Shown here in pieces: positions 5,638 through 12,559 of a DNA stretch of 12,559 nucleotides (positions are counted from its first letter, which is position 1; each line of letters begins with the position of its first letter). The DNA comes from JADCCX01 sp031372765 (GTDB lineage Bacteria > Pseudomonadota > Alphaproteobacteria > Rhizobiales > Beijerinckiaceae), in the NCBI GenBank assembly GCA_031372765.1, contig JANMLW010000003.1, forward strand, positions 1 through 12,559. The letters are read 5' to 3'. The notes under the pieces are model-generated. The model worked only from the letters and a program-made list of their open reading frames with translations. It was not told the origin of the DNA and made no database searches. The position numbers were made by a program, and so were the translations under genes.

Positions 5638-7272
5638 ATGTTTCAGTATGGTCGTAAAACAGGGGCTACCCAACCGTCCGTGCCCGTCACGGCGAACGGC
5701 AGCTTTGGCCTTGTTGATATCCCCGGCGCATTCTGGCGGCAAAAATGGCTTGTCCTTGCCCTGCCCATCCTGTTCGCGCTGGTAACCGCTGCCTACACAA
5801 TGCTGCTGCGCGATCAGTACTTTGCTGCTGCACAGATTTTGGTCGACCCGCGTGAGTTGCGTGTACTGGCGACAGATGTCTCCCCCGCTGGCCTCAACAG
5901 CGATTCCATAACCGCCTATATCGAGAGCCAGTCGCGGATTCTGCTCTCCACAGATATGCTGAAACGCATTGTGGACCGTGAGCGCCTGAGCAAGGACACG
6001 GAGTTTGCTAGCCCGAGCGGCATCCTTGCCCGCTTGATACCACAAACGCGTAGTGGCGATGAGACCTTGCGCGTGGCGGAAGTATTGCGCCGCAAGATGT
6101 CGGTAAGACGCGGTGAGCGCACCTTCATCATTGATGTTGGCGTGACAACTGAAACGCCTGAGAAATCAGCTCGTTTGGCCAACGCATTTGCAACGGCCTT
6201 TCTTGAAGACCAGACTAACACACGTGCCGAACAGGCGCGGCGGGTAAACACGGCAATCACGTCCCGTCTGAATGAATTGCGTGACCGTGTAAGGCAGTCC
6301 GAAGACCAGGTAGAGAACTACAAGAACCAGAAGAACATTGTTGGTGCCAGCGGCAAACTGGTGACCGAGGAACAGTTGGCAGCAGTGAACAGCCAGCTTG
6401 CCTTTGCACGTTCCCGCGTGGCGGATTCAAAGGCGAAGTTTGAGCAAATCGAAAGCATCAAGGCGCAAACACTTGAGCGCGGTTCCATTCCCGAAGCCAT
6501 CAGTTCCCAGACCATCGGGCTTTTGCGTCAGCAACTGGGTGAGGCGCAGCGGCGGGCCGTCAGCCTTTCCACATCGCTTGGCCCTATGCACCCTGAGTAT
6601 CTTGCCGCTCAATCAACGCTGCGCGACGCCCAACGGGCTGTCGGTGAGGAGATCGGGCGAATCCGACAGGCGGCAAAAGCCGAGTTCGATCGTTCACAGA
6701 GCAATGAAAAATCGCTTGCCGCGCAGGTCGATAATCTCAAGAAGCAAACTCTTGACGGTGGGCGGGATACGGTTGGCTTGCGTGAGTGGGAACGGGAACT
6801 TGAGGCCAACCGCAGCATCTATCAGTCGTTTTTACAGCGTGCCCGCGAGACCGGCGAGCAGGAGCGGCTCGACACGTCCAACGCGCGTATCATAACCACC
6901 GCCTTTCCTCCGCTGGAGCGGGTTGGCCCGCAGCGCCGTGCCATGGTGCTTATGGCAGCCATCGCGGGCCTGATACTCGCCTTGATCATTGCCCTCATCA
7001 TGGAGATTGTCTCGCGAGGACTTCTACGCAAGCCCGTGTATGAAGAGTCCACAGATGCATCCTCAGTGGATCGATCAGCAGGGCAAGCTGATGGAGAATT
7101 TCAATATGTTCAGCAGCCAGTGGATAGCCAGACAGCAACACCCAGAAGTGTGAATCAAGGTTATATGCGGCAGTCACTCAACGAGACGACCAGTCAGGAA
7201 GATCTGCGTCGCATGCTCAGGATGATGGGGCAGCTGGAGAAGGCGATTGACCGATACGGTATTCCGCAGTGA
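5638..7272 (+). CDS. Polysaccharide co-polymerase, Wzz/GumC/ExoP-like without kinase domain
   Basis: A 544-residue inner-membrane chain-length and export protein. It begins with a short cytoplasmic segment, then TM1 (about 37-57), a Wzz-type domain (about 25-115) with ILVDPRELRV, a long periplasmic coiled-coil region (about 195-275 and 325-415) rich in Glu, Arg and Gln, a GNVR-type end around YQSFLQRARE (395-404), a proline-containing run AFPPLERVGPQRR and TM2 (about 435-457). No Walker A/B or tyrosine-rich tail follows, unlike Wzc or ExoP. Instead there is an 87-residue polar cytoplasmic tail ending in a helix (about 520-540, rich in Arg, Met and Leu). A separate BY-kinase could act in trans, or none may be needed, as for HfsA- or GumC-like proteins. 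The ATG at 5638 has only a weak ribosome-binding site. Its final 56 bases overlap the convergent ligase gene. Confidence 0.9.
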   Translation: MFQYGRKTGATQPSVPVTANGSFGLVDIPGAFWRQKWLVLALPILFALVTAAYTMLLRDQYFAAAQILVDPRELRVLATDVSPAGLNSDSITAYIESQSRILLSTDMLKRIVDRERLSKDTEFASPSGILARLIPQTRSGDETLRVAEVLRRKMSVRRGERTFIIDVGVTTETPEKSARLANAFATAFLEDQTNTRAEQARRVNTAITSRLNELRDRVRQSEDQVENYKNQKNIVGASGKLVTEEQLAAVNSQLAFARSRVADSKAKFEQIESIKAQTLERGSIPEAISSQTIGLLRQQLGEAQRRAVSLSTSLGPMHPEYLAAQSTLRDAQRAVGEEIGRIRQAAKAEFDRSQSNEKSLAAQVDNLKKQTLDGGRDTVGLREWERELEANRSIYQSFLQRARETGEQERLDTSNARIITTAFPPLERVGPQRRAMVLMAAIAGLILALIIALIMEIVSRGLLRKPVYEESTDASSVDRSAGQADGEFQYVQQPVDSQTATPRSVNQGYMRQSLNETTSQEDLRRMLRMMGQLEKAIDRYGIPQ

Positions 7273-8554
7273 AGCGCAGACCGATAACCGCAATCAGCAA
7301 ACCGAACCACACCGGATCAGCCCGGCGGAAATAATAAGTCTCCAAGCACATGCCAAGCGAGACGAACATCCAAATCCCCAGAAACATTGTGGCGACATAT
7401 CGGTTGTCGCTGCTGCGCTGGCACTGATGAAAATCAATCACCGGTCGCAGCAGAAAAACATAGGCCACCAGCAAGAGGCCCGGAATGCCAAGGGTAAGGG
7501 CGATATCAAGGTAGCTGTTGTGCCCGTGGATGATCTTTTCAACTGCCCAACCCAGTTCCAGACGCGACTCACCTTGCAAGGTCGTGCTGGTTTGCCAGAA
7601 AGCCTCGTAGCCGTAACCAAGCCAGGGACGTTCAGCCAGCATCTCGAAACCATAACGCCAGATGTCAAACCGCCCGGTGAAGCTGGGATCATTCATGAAG
7701 GTTTTATTGAAGGCGGCAATCTCGGGAAAAAGCACACCGCCCAGTGTCAGAAGAAGGAGCAACAAAACAGGCCCAAGACAGATGATCACCCGCACAAACA
7801 GGACGGGGATGCGCTCGGCTGTCCAGACGAGCAGAATGACGAGGGGCAGCAGCCCCAGTGACGTTTTCGACTTGGTGAAATAGAGAAAGACCAAGCCTCC
7901 AACCAGCAAGATGGTGCCAATCCACAATCGTTTTTGCCTTAGAGCGTAGACACCGATGATTGCGAATATCGCCATCATGGCACCGGCGATGTTCTTGTGA
8001 TCAAAATGGCCTTTCCATGAGCCCGCGTGTTCGGGTTCAAACGGATCGAAATCCGTGTGCATGCCCCTTGACGGCATGACGAGGACACCGAAGTAAGACA
8101 GAGCCATGGTGATCAGGCAGGCGGCAAAAAGCAGATTCTGAAACTGATACAAGCGTTGCGGCAGGGTAAATAGACACGCTGCGAGAAACATCACGATCAA
8201 GGTGAAGGCAAAGGCCCTGAACGAAATCCCGGACTGGGTTGTGGTGACTACACAGACAATCAGCCAGAGTACAAGAACGGCATAAGAAGGCATAAGGAGT
8301 GGTGCAAGCGCCCGCCGGTCAATCATTGTCAAGGCCAGCATGGCGGCCAGCGCAAGGCCTGAGAATGTTATCTGGTTGACGATATCACCGGATGGAACGG
8401 TGCCATCCTCGGGCGCGATGGTGAATGGCCGCATCGAAACCCATACTGCCAGCAGAATGAGCAGGAATAGCGCCTGCCGGAATAACCCGCGGGCACGCAA
8501 CTCCGTTTCAGGTGACTGATTGTCCTGAACCGGCACGGGTGTGGACAGTGTCAT
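7217..8554 (-). CDS. O-antigen ligase / Wzy-like polymerase family membrane protein
   Basis: A 445-residue inner-membrane protein with about 10-12 hydrophobic segments (examples: 26-44, 64-78, 88-104, 113-129, 139-160, 188-204, 211-226, 233-245, 251-275, 356-370, 388-404, 416-430). The large periplasmic loop between 275 and 355 carries the Wzy_C-family motifs TGRFDIWRYGFEMLAERPWL (293-312), with GYGYEAFW next, and HGHNSYLDIALTLGIPG (343-359). A GSWKGHFDHKNIAG segment (178-191) is also typical. Such proteins either polymerise repeat units (Wzy) or transfer polymer to an acceptor (WaaL), and sequence alone does not separate the two. With no LPS core genes nearby and a co-polymerase encoded next door, a polymerase role is the better guess. 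It follows the GT2 gene by 15 bp, across a 13-bp tandem duplication that supplies a GAGGA sequence 12 nt before its ATG. Confidence 0.88.
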   Translation of the reverse strand: MTLSTPVPVQDNQSPETELRARGLFRQALFLLILLAVWVSMRPFTIAPEDGTVPSGDIVNQITFSGLALAAMLALTMIDRRALAPLLMPSYAVLVLWLIVCVVTTTQSGISFRAFAFTLIVMFLAACLFTLPQRLYQFQNLLFAACLITMALSYFGVLVMPSRGMHTDFDPFEPEHAGSWKGHFDHKNIAGAMMAIFAIIGVYALRQKRLWIGTILLVGGLVFLYFTKSKTSLGLLPLVILLVWTAERIPVLFVRVIICLGPVLLLLLLTLGGVLFPEIAAFNKTFMNDPSFTGRFDIWRYGFEMLAERPWLGYGYEAFWQTSTTLQGESRLELGWAVEKIIHGHNSYLDIALTLGIPGLLLVAYVFLLRPVIDFHQCQRSSDNRYVATMFLGIWMFVSLGMCLETYYFRRADPVWFGLLIAVIGLRFTAEYRIGQSPSPAAPSS

Positions 8555-8580
8555 CCTCAGTTCTTTTCCTCAGTTCTTTT
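8555..8580. repeat. Perfect 13-bp tandem duplication between GT2 and ligase genes
   Basis: CCTCAGTTCTTTT occurs twice in direct succession (8555-8567 and 8568-8580). On the coding (minus) strand the first-read copy contains the last codons and TGA of the GT2 gene. The second copy is non-coding and ends directly at the ligase ATG. The junction creates GAGGA (8571-8567) upstream of the ATG, which can serve as a ribosome-binding site. Confidence 0.95.
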
Positions 8581-9550
8581 CCGGCTCGCGGTATTGCTCG
8601 ATCGTGTAACCAAATTCAGCCAGCAACCGACCTGCCGCAATCATCATGTGATAGGACCCGGCATAGAAAGAGCCCGTTTCTTTCCACAGCATGATCGACC
8701 GTATGGGCGAAAGTGCCAGAAGGGTGAGGCTTTTCAGGATAACCTTGCTGCGCCCTGCAATGCCCGGATTATGCTTGCGCTGGATAAGTGCAGAGATCAG
8801 GCCATTGCGCAGGGAACGTGCTGTTATCCAGCTGCGCTCAGTGCGGCGAGCCGGCACGGTTTCTGTCACTACCGCATCTTTGGCCCAATGGAACCGGAAA
8901 CCCTTCTGCCGACAGCGCGTGAAGAAGTCCGTGTCACCACCCCCAAGAAAATTAAACCGCTCATCCAGCCAGTGTGGCCCCATGGCATGCAGCACCTTAA
9001 CCGCCATCAGGCAGTTGCCTGTGCTGGTGATGAGGCCTGCACTGCCATTGACGGTATGAGCCGGACGAAAAACCGGGTGATTGGCAAACCGTGCGGCACC
9101 CAGCTTGTCATCAAATACAGGAAGCTGCGGACCACCGACAATATCAGCGTCTGAAGCAGCGACGATCAATGTTTCAAGCCAATGAGGAGTGGCAATCTCG
9201 TCATCATCAATGATGGCGACATGGGTGAGATTGGGGAATGTGGCAAGCGCAGATGCAAAACCCGCATTGTAGGCATTGCAATTACCTTGACGCGGCTCGA
9301 CGATGACCAATCCTCTCGCCTTGCCAACCATAAAAAGACTTGCGGCAGCAGTAACCCCCTCACCGCCTTTCTCATCATTTTCAACGACCACGACGGCATG
9401 AACATGCCGTGTGATTTGCTGCGTCACGGAGTTCATGGTCCGGACAATATGCTCGGGGCGCTTATAGGTAGGGATAACCACGGCAATACGGATGTCCGCC
9501 GGATCAAGACCCGGGGAGACGGCATGCGGCTCGATGCTGAAAACGGACAT
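8570..9550 (-). CDS. Family 2 glycosyltransferase
   Basis: A 326-residue inverting GT-A transferase using a nucleotide-sugar donor at the cytoplasmic membrane face. It shows the GT2 opening IRIAVVIPTYKRPEHIVRTM (20-39), a strand HAVVVVENDE (51-60), RQGNCNAYNAGFASA (87-101) with the NxGxA-type helix start, the acidic metal-binding cluster AIIDDDEIATPHWLE (112-126) and, after a loop, FNFLGGGDTDFFTRCRQKGF (199-218), the position of the ED-type catalytic base (D206 or D208). The C-terminal 90 residues include amphipathic or hydrophobic helices (270-289) that may hold it at the membrane. The pattern is close to ExoM-type succinoglycan transferases, but the linkage and sugar are not predictable. 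It is the first gene of a two-gene minus-strand unit with the ligase. The ribosome-binding site is weak. Confidence 0.92.
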   Translation of the reverse strand: MSVFSIEPHAVSPGLDPADIRIAVVIPTYKRPEHIVRTMNSVTQQITRHVHAVVVVENDEKGGEGVTAAASLFMVGKARGLVIVEPRQGNCNAYNAGFASALATFPNLTHVAIIDDDEIATPHWLETLIVAASDADIVGGPQLPVFDDKLGAARFANHPVFRPAHTVNGSAGLITSTGNCLMAVKVLHAMGPHWLDERFNFLGGGDTDFFTRCRQKGFRFHWAKDAVVTETVPARRTERSWITARSLRNGLISALIQRKHNPGIAGRSKVILKSLTLLALSPIRSIMLWKETGSFYAGSYHMMIAAGRLLAEFGYTIEQYREPEKN

Positions 9551-9696
9551 ATGATCCAGACTTGCGGCGATTCACCTTGATTTACAGCAAAATTGTCACG
9601 GATCATAGCAATGCAAGCGGTTAGGGTTTACGCCACAAGTGCCGACTGACACGCCTAAAGCTGTGTTATGGCTAGAGCCTGATTTGAAACGATTCC
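9551..9696. other. Divergent spacer between the GT2 and GT-B transferase genes
   Basis: This 146-bp non-coding stretch must hold the promoters of both the minus-strand GT2-ligase unit and the plus-strand GT-B gene. The best plus-strand candidate is CTGACA (9646-9651) with TATGGC (9667-9672) at a short 15-bp spacing, which is too poor to call. A GGCT-AG-AGCC palindrome (9670-9679) overlaps it. No convincing minus-strand pair was found. Confidence 0.4.
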
Positions 9697-10854
9697 ATGC
9701 GCCTTGCATTCATCACATCCCTGCTTCCAACCGGTCGCGCTGATACCGGATTTGATATCGCCAATTCCGCCATTCTGGATGCGCTTGACGCTGCGGGATG
9801 TACCGTGATGCAGTTTGGTTTCCTGCGCCCCGAAGATCCGCCTCTACTGGCAGCGGATGCCGTGGTGCTTGGCCGCATGACCATCGAGAATGCCGTGGCT
9901 TCCCGCGTTCAGAAGGCCCTCTGGCTCATGCAGAGTTATCAGCTTGGATTGCCCGTTATCGCCACAAAACTGGCGGCCTTTGGCGAGGCAAGACTTCGCG
10001 CGGCGCTCGACGCAAATGGCCCTTTCGATGGCTATATCATCAATAGCGCACCGGTGGCCGGGGCCTTTCCCTCATTGTTTTCTGACAAGCCTGTCATTCT
10101 TGTTACCCACAATGTCGAACATGCCTCAGCGCGTGAGAATGCGGTTCATACTTCGGGTTTGACAGGCAAGCTCTATCAAAGAGAAGCCAGATTGCTGAAG
10201 ACCATCGAGCATGCGGCTCTTGCTGCCGCCCGTTTTGTCTGGTGTTTTGCCGAAGAGGACAGGCAGGGTTTTGGTGTGGATATCGATGCCAAATCCTGTG
10301 TTCTGCCCCTCATCCTGCCCCCTTCGCCTGCGCTTTTACAGACGGAAGTGGCTTACGACGTTGGCCTTATTGGCACCTGGACATGGCAACCCAATCTGGT
10401 TGGATTACGCTGGTTTCTGGACGAGGTTGCGCCGCAACTGGGCGAGGGCATAAAGGTTGGCGTGGCTGGTCGCCTGCCGGCAGGCATCGAAGCCAGCAAC
10501 GCCGATGTCACTCTTCTGGGCCGCGTGCCGGATGCAGCGGCATTTGTGGCTTCATGCCGTGTGATGGCGCTGACCAGCCGCACTGGTACAGGCATTCAGC
10601 TCAAGACCATCGAGACATTCCAGATGGGTAAGCCAGCAGTAGCAACACCTTCATCCGTCCGTGGATTCAAAAAATTGCCGATCAACTGTCTGGTGGCTGA
10701 CAAGGCCAGGGATTTTGCCAATGCCGTGACCAAACTGGCGCGCGATGTGGCGGCGGAACGTACATCGTCAGTTGATGGATCAGCCTTTACTGAGGCACGC
10801 CGTGTCGCGATGATCAAAGGCGTTCAACAAGGGTTGGCGGCTCTCAAATCGTAA
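9697..10854 (+). CDS. GT-B fold glycosyltransferase (GT4/group 1-like)
   Basis: A 385-residue retaining-type glycosyltransferase with two Rossmann-like halves. The N-terminal half starts MRLAFITSLLPTGRADTGFD, where the G18-containing loop is the usual acceptor-site turn, and includes PVILVTHNVEHASARENA (132-149), a typical acceptor-domain strand and helix. The C-terminal half has VGLIGTWTWQPN (222-233), VGVAGRLP (254-261), VTLLGRVPD (271-279), and the donor-binding segment RTGTGIQLKTIETFQMGKPA (295-314), where K303 and E306 match the conserved Lys and Glu of the GT4 signature. It is transcribed alone from the divergent spacer and ends six bases from the convergent ABC ATPase gene, with no terminator between. 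It probably adds one sugar of the repeat unit. Donor and linkage are unknown. A weak match upstream (GAAACG) is the only ribosome-binding sequence. Confidence 0.88.
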   Translation: MRLAFITSLLPTGRADTGFDIANSAILDALDAAGCTVMQFGFLRPEDPPLLAADAVVLGRMTIENAVASRVQKALWLMQSYQLGLPVIATKLAAFGEARLRAALDANGPFDGYIINSAPVAGAFPSLFSDKPVILVTHNVEHASARENAVHTSGLTGKLYQREARLLKTIEHAALAAARFVWCFAEEDRQGFGVDIDAKSCVLPLILPPSPALLQTEVAYDVGLIGTWTWQPNLVGLRWFLDEVAPQLGEGIKVGVAGRLPAGIEASNADVTLLGRVPDAAAFVASCRVMALTSRTGTGIQLKTIETFQMGKPAVATPSSVRGFKKLPINCLVADKARDFANAVTKLARDVAAERTSSVDGSAFTEARRVAMIKGVQQGLAALKS

Positions 10855-10860
10855 TCCAGG

Positions 10861-12471
10861 CTACTTTCTTCTGGCTTCCCATTCTCCACCTGGAATGGCC
10901 GCAATCAGCGCTCTTGTGTAAGCATGTTGAGGGTTGCCGAATATCTGATCCGGTGGTCCGATTTCAACGATCTCCCCGTAACGCATGACAGCGATACGGT
11001 CCGCAATCTCGGATGCGACACGCAGATCATGGGTAATGAACAACATTGTCAGGTTAAGGCGCTTCTTCATGTCGGCTATAAGCGAGAGAACCTGCGCCTG
11101 CACAGACACATCAAGCGCGGATACGGGCTCATCGGCGATCAGCAATTCAGGCTCAAGCGCCAGCGCGCGGGCCAGACCGATGCGCTGGCGCTGACCACCG
11201 GAAAATTCATGAGGAAAGCGCGTGGCGACAGTCGGATCAAGACCTACAAGAGCCAACAGCTCCAAGGCTTTTCTCAATGCCTCGGCTCTGGGCGTACCAT
11301 GGGTCACAGGCCCTTCAGCTATGATATCGCCCACACGCTTGCGGGGGTTGAGTGAGGCAAAGGGGTCCTGAAAAACCATCTGGATTTGCCTGCGCAGGGG
11401 TTTCATTTCTGCCGCAGAAAGCCCTGTGATCTCGCGGCCATTGACATGAATGTGCCCCGATGTTGGCTCGAACAGTCGCACCACGCAGCGCGCCAGTGTT
11501 GATTTGCCTGATCCACTTTCCCCCACCAGCGCCAGTGTTTCACCTTTTGCGAGGGTGAGGCTTGCGTCTTTCACAGCATGCACAGGTGTCTTCTTGACAA
11601 AAAGCCCACCGCGCCAGTAGGTTTTGGAGACATTGCTGATCTGTAGCAGCGGGGGCGCTTCAATCTGTTTAATGTGTCGCATAGCAAGCCGCGGTACGGC
11701 AGCGATCAGTTTTTGTGTGTAAGGATGCTGGGGCTGATCGAGCACAGCATCACGCGCACCTATTTCGACAATGCGGCCATGCTGCATGACCGCTATCCGG
11801 TCTGCGATTTCAGCGACCACGCCAAAGTCATGAGTGACGAACAGCACGCCCGTACCACGTGTCTTCTGCAAATCACGCACGAGCGCCAGAATTTGCGCCT
11901 GAGTCGTGACGTCGAGCGCAGTGGTCGGTTCATCGCAGATCAGGATGGCGGGGCGTAAAGCCAATGCCATGGCGATCATCACCCGCTGGCGTTGACCACC
12001 TGACAAGCGGAATGGATAGGCATCCACCGTCTGCTCGGGTGAAGGAATACCCACTTCTGTCAGGAGTTCGATGGCGCGGACACGGCGGCTGGCATCATTG
12101 CCCTCGCCATGCGCTTCCATCACCTCCGCAATCTGCTTGCCGACCGGCATGATCGGGTTCAGCGCGGTCATCGGTTCCTGAAAGATCATGGCGATGCGAC
12201 GGCCCCGCACACCGCGCATGTCCTCCTTCGAGAGCTTCAGAAGGTCCTGCCCATCAAGCAGAATTCGCCCGGATGTTGCGGGCAGCTGCTTGGGCAACAA
12301 CCCCATGATGGCTGAAGCTGATATGGATTTTCCGGATCCTGATTCGCCCACGATGGAGAGGATCTCGCCCGCCGCGAGGGTGAAATCGATATCCTCTACA
12401 GCATGCGGACGATCCCCCCCGGCAGGCAATGCAACGGTTAGGTTCTCAACGCACAGAAGAGGCGCGCTCAT
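10861..12471 (-). CDS. Peptide-type ABC transporter, fused ATP-binding protein (YejF/DppDF-like)
   Basis: A 536-residue ATPase in which the two nucleotide-binding domains of a Dpp/Opp-type importer are fused. Domain 1 has Walker A GESGSGKS (42-49), signature LSGGQ (156-160), Walker B ILICDEP (D180, E181) and switch H214. Domain 2 has GESGSGKS (317-324), FSGGQ (423-427), LIADEP (D447, E448) and H481. Both end with the family's oligopeptide-type tail (HPYTQKLIAAVP at 249-260; HAYTRALIAAIPG at 516-528), so both sites should be active. Length and fusion match YejF, the ATPase of the YejABEF peptide/microcin C importer, and also GsiA, so the substrate is uncertain. The ATG overlaps the upstream permease stop (ATGA), indicating coupling, with AGGGG just upstream. 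It is unrelated in function to the polysaccharide genes and marks that block's right border. Confidence 0.95.
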   Translation of the reverse strand: MSAPLLCVENLTVALPAGGDRPHAVEDIDFTLAAGEILSIVGESGSGKSISASAIMGLLPKQLPATSGRILLDGQDLLKLSKEDMRGVRGRRIAMIFQEPMTALNPIMPVGKQIAEVMEAHGEGNDASRRVRAIELLTEVGIPSPEQTVDAYPFRLSGGQRQRVMIAMALALRPAILICDEPTTALDVTTQAQILALVRDLQKTRGTGVLFVTHDFGVVAEIADRIAVMQHGRIVEIGARDAVLDQPQHPYTQKLIAAVPRLAMRHIKQIEAPPLLQISNVSKTYWRGGLFVKKTPVHAVKDASLTLAKGETLALVGESGSGKSTLARCVVRLFEPTSGHIHVNGREITGLSAAEMKPLRRQIQMVFQDPFASLNPRKRVGDIIAEGPVTHGTPRAEALRKALELLALVGLDPTVATRFPHEFSGGQRQRIGLARALALEPELLIADEPVSALDVSVQAQVLSLIADMKKRLNLTMLFITHDLRVASEIADRIAVMRYGEIVEIGPPDQIFGNPQHAYTRALIAAIPGGEWEARRK

Positions 12472-12559
12472 GCCTCGCCCCTGTCATGCAGGCGCGGGTT
12501 CATGGCATCCGATATGCCCTCGCCAATCAGGTTGAGCGACAGCACAGTGAGAAAGAGCG
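12468..12559 (-). CDS. Peptide ABC transporter permease, C-terminal end (DppC/YejE-like), partial
   Basis: Only the last 29 codons are in the window, and the rest lies beyond the right edge. The visible end (reading LFLTVLSLNLIGEGISDAMN and then PRLHDRGEA) is the characteristic C-terminus of DppC/OppC-type permeases: the end of the last membrane helix followed by the LNLIGEGISDAMNPR motif. Its TGA (12470-12468) overlaps the ATPase start codon by the ATGA arrangement, so both are in one operon. The protein should be one of two inner-membrane permeases forming the translocation channel for peptides or a similar substrate. Confidence 0.9.
   Translation of the reverse strand, partial: LFLTVLSLNLIGEGISDAMNPRLHDRGEA

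Noticed and set aside
10855..10860. Terminator between the convergent GT-B and ABC ATPase genes
   Set aside because: Only six bases separate the stops and no hairpin with a T-run is visible on either side.
1217..10860. Mobile element or genomic-island borders around the polysaccharide block
   Set aside because: No transposase, integrase, tRNA gene or flanking direct repeat was seen. Acquisition as an island cannot be supported from this window.

Overview
The window (about 12.6 kb, moderately GC-rich by eye) looks like chromosome of an alphaproteobacterium. Urease genes in the order ureD-ureA, a YejF-type peptide ABC transporter and a Wzx/Wzy-type polysaccharide locus together suggest the Hyphomicrobiales, perhaps near Brucella/Ochrobactrum. 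That placement is an inference from gene content and protein character, not from a database search.

There are three blocks. (1) Positions 1-1216, minus strand: the start of a urease operon, ureD then ureA. The rest (ureB, ureC and so on) would lie beyond the left edge. The ureA downstream gap holds a repeat-like hairpin. (2) Positions 1217-10854: an exopolysaccharide or surface-glycan locus of eight genes whose direction changes repeatedly. It contains a WecG/TagA/CpsF glycosyltransferase and a translationally coupled DUF6492-like putative glycosyltransferase (+), a Wzx-like flippase (-), an exported GH10 glycosidase and a Wzz/GumC-like co-polymerase without a kinase domain (+), an O-antigen ligase/Wzy-like polymerase and a GT2 glycosyltransferase (-), and a GT-B glycosyltransferase (+). 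(3) Positions 10861-12559, minus strand: a two-domain peptide/nickel-type ABC ATPase and the last 29 codons of its inner-membrane permease.

The middle block can be read as one pathway. Cytoplasmic transferases build a lipid-linked repeat unit. The flippase moves it across the inner membrane. The Wzy-like protein polymerises or ligates it, with the co-polymerase controlling length and export. The secreted GH10 enzyme probably trims or releases the polymer. No initiating phosphoglycosyltransferase, outer-membrane Wza-type exporter or tyrosine kinase is in the window, so these must be encoded elsewhere if the pathway is complete. The set-up resembles the holdfast/unipolar-polysaccharide pathways of alphaproteobacteria, but the product cannot be told from sequence.

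Points worth a second look are: the GH10 enzyme keeps both catalytic glutamates but differs at expected sugar-binding positions; two convergent gene pairs overlap at their 3' ends; a perfect 13-bp tandem duplication lies between the GT2 and ligase genes and supplies a Shine-Dalgarno-like sequence; and the ureD start sits in an inverted repeat without a ribosome-binding site. I saw no tRNA, rRNA, CRISPR array, insertion sequence or obvious rho-independent terminator.
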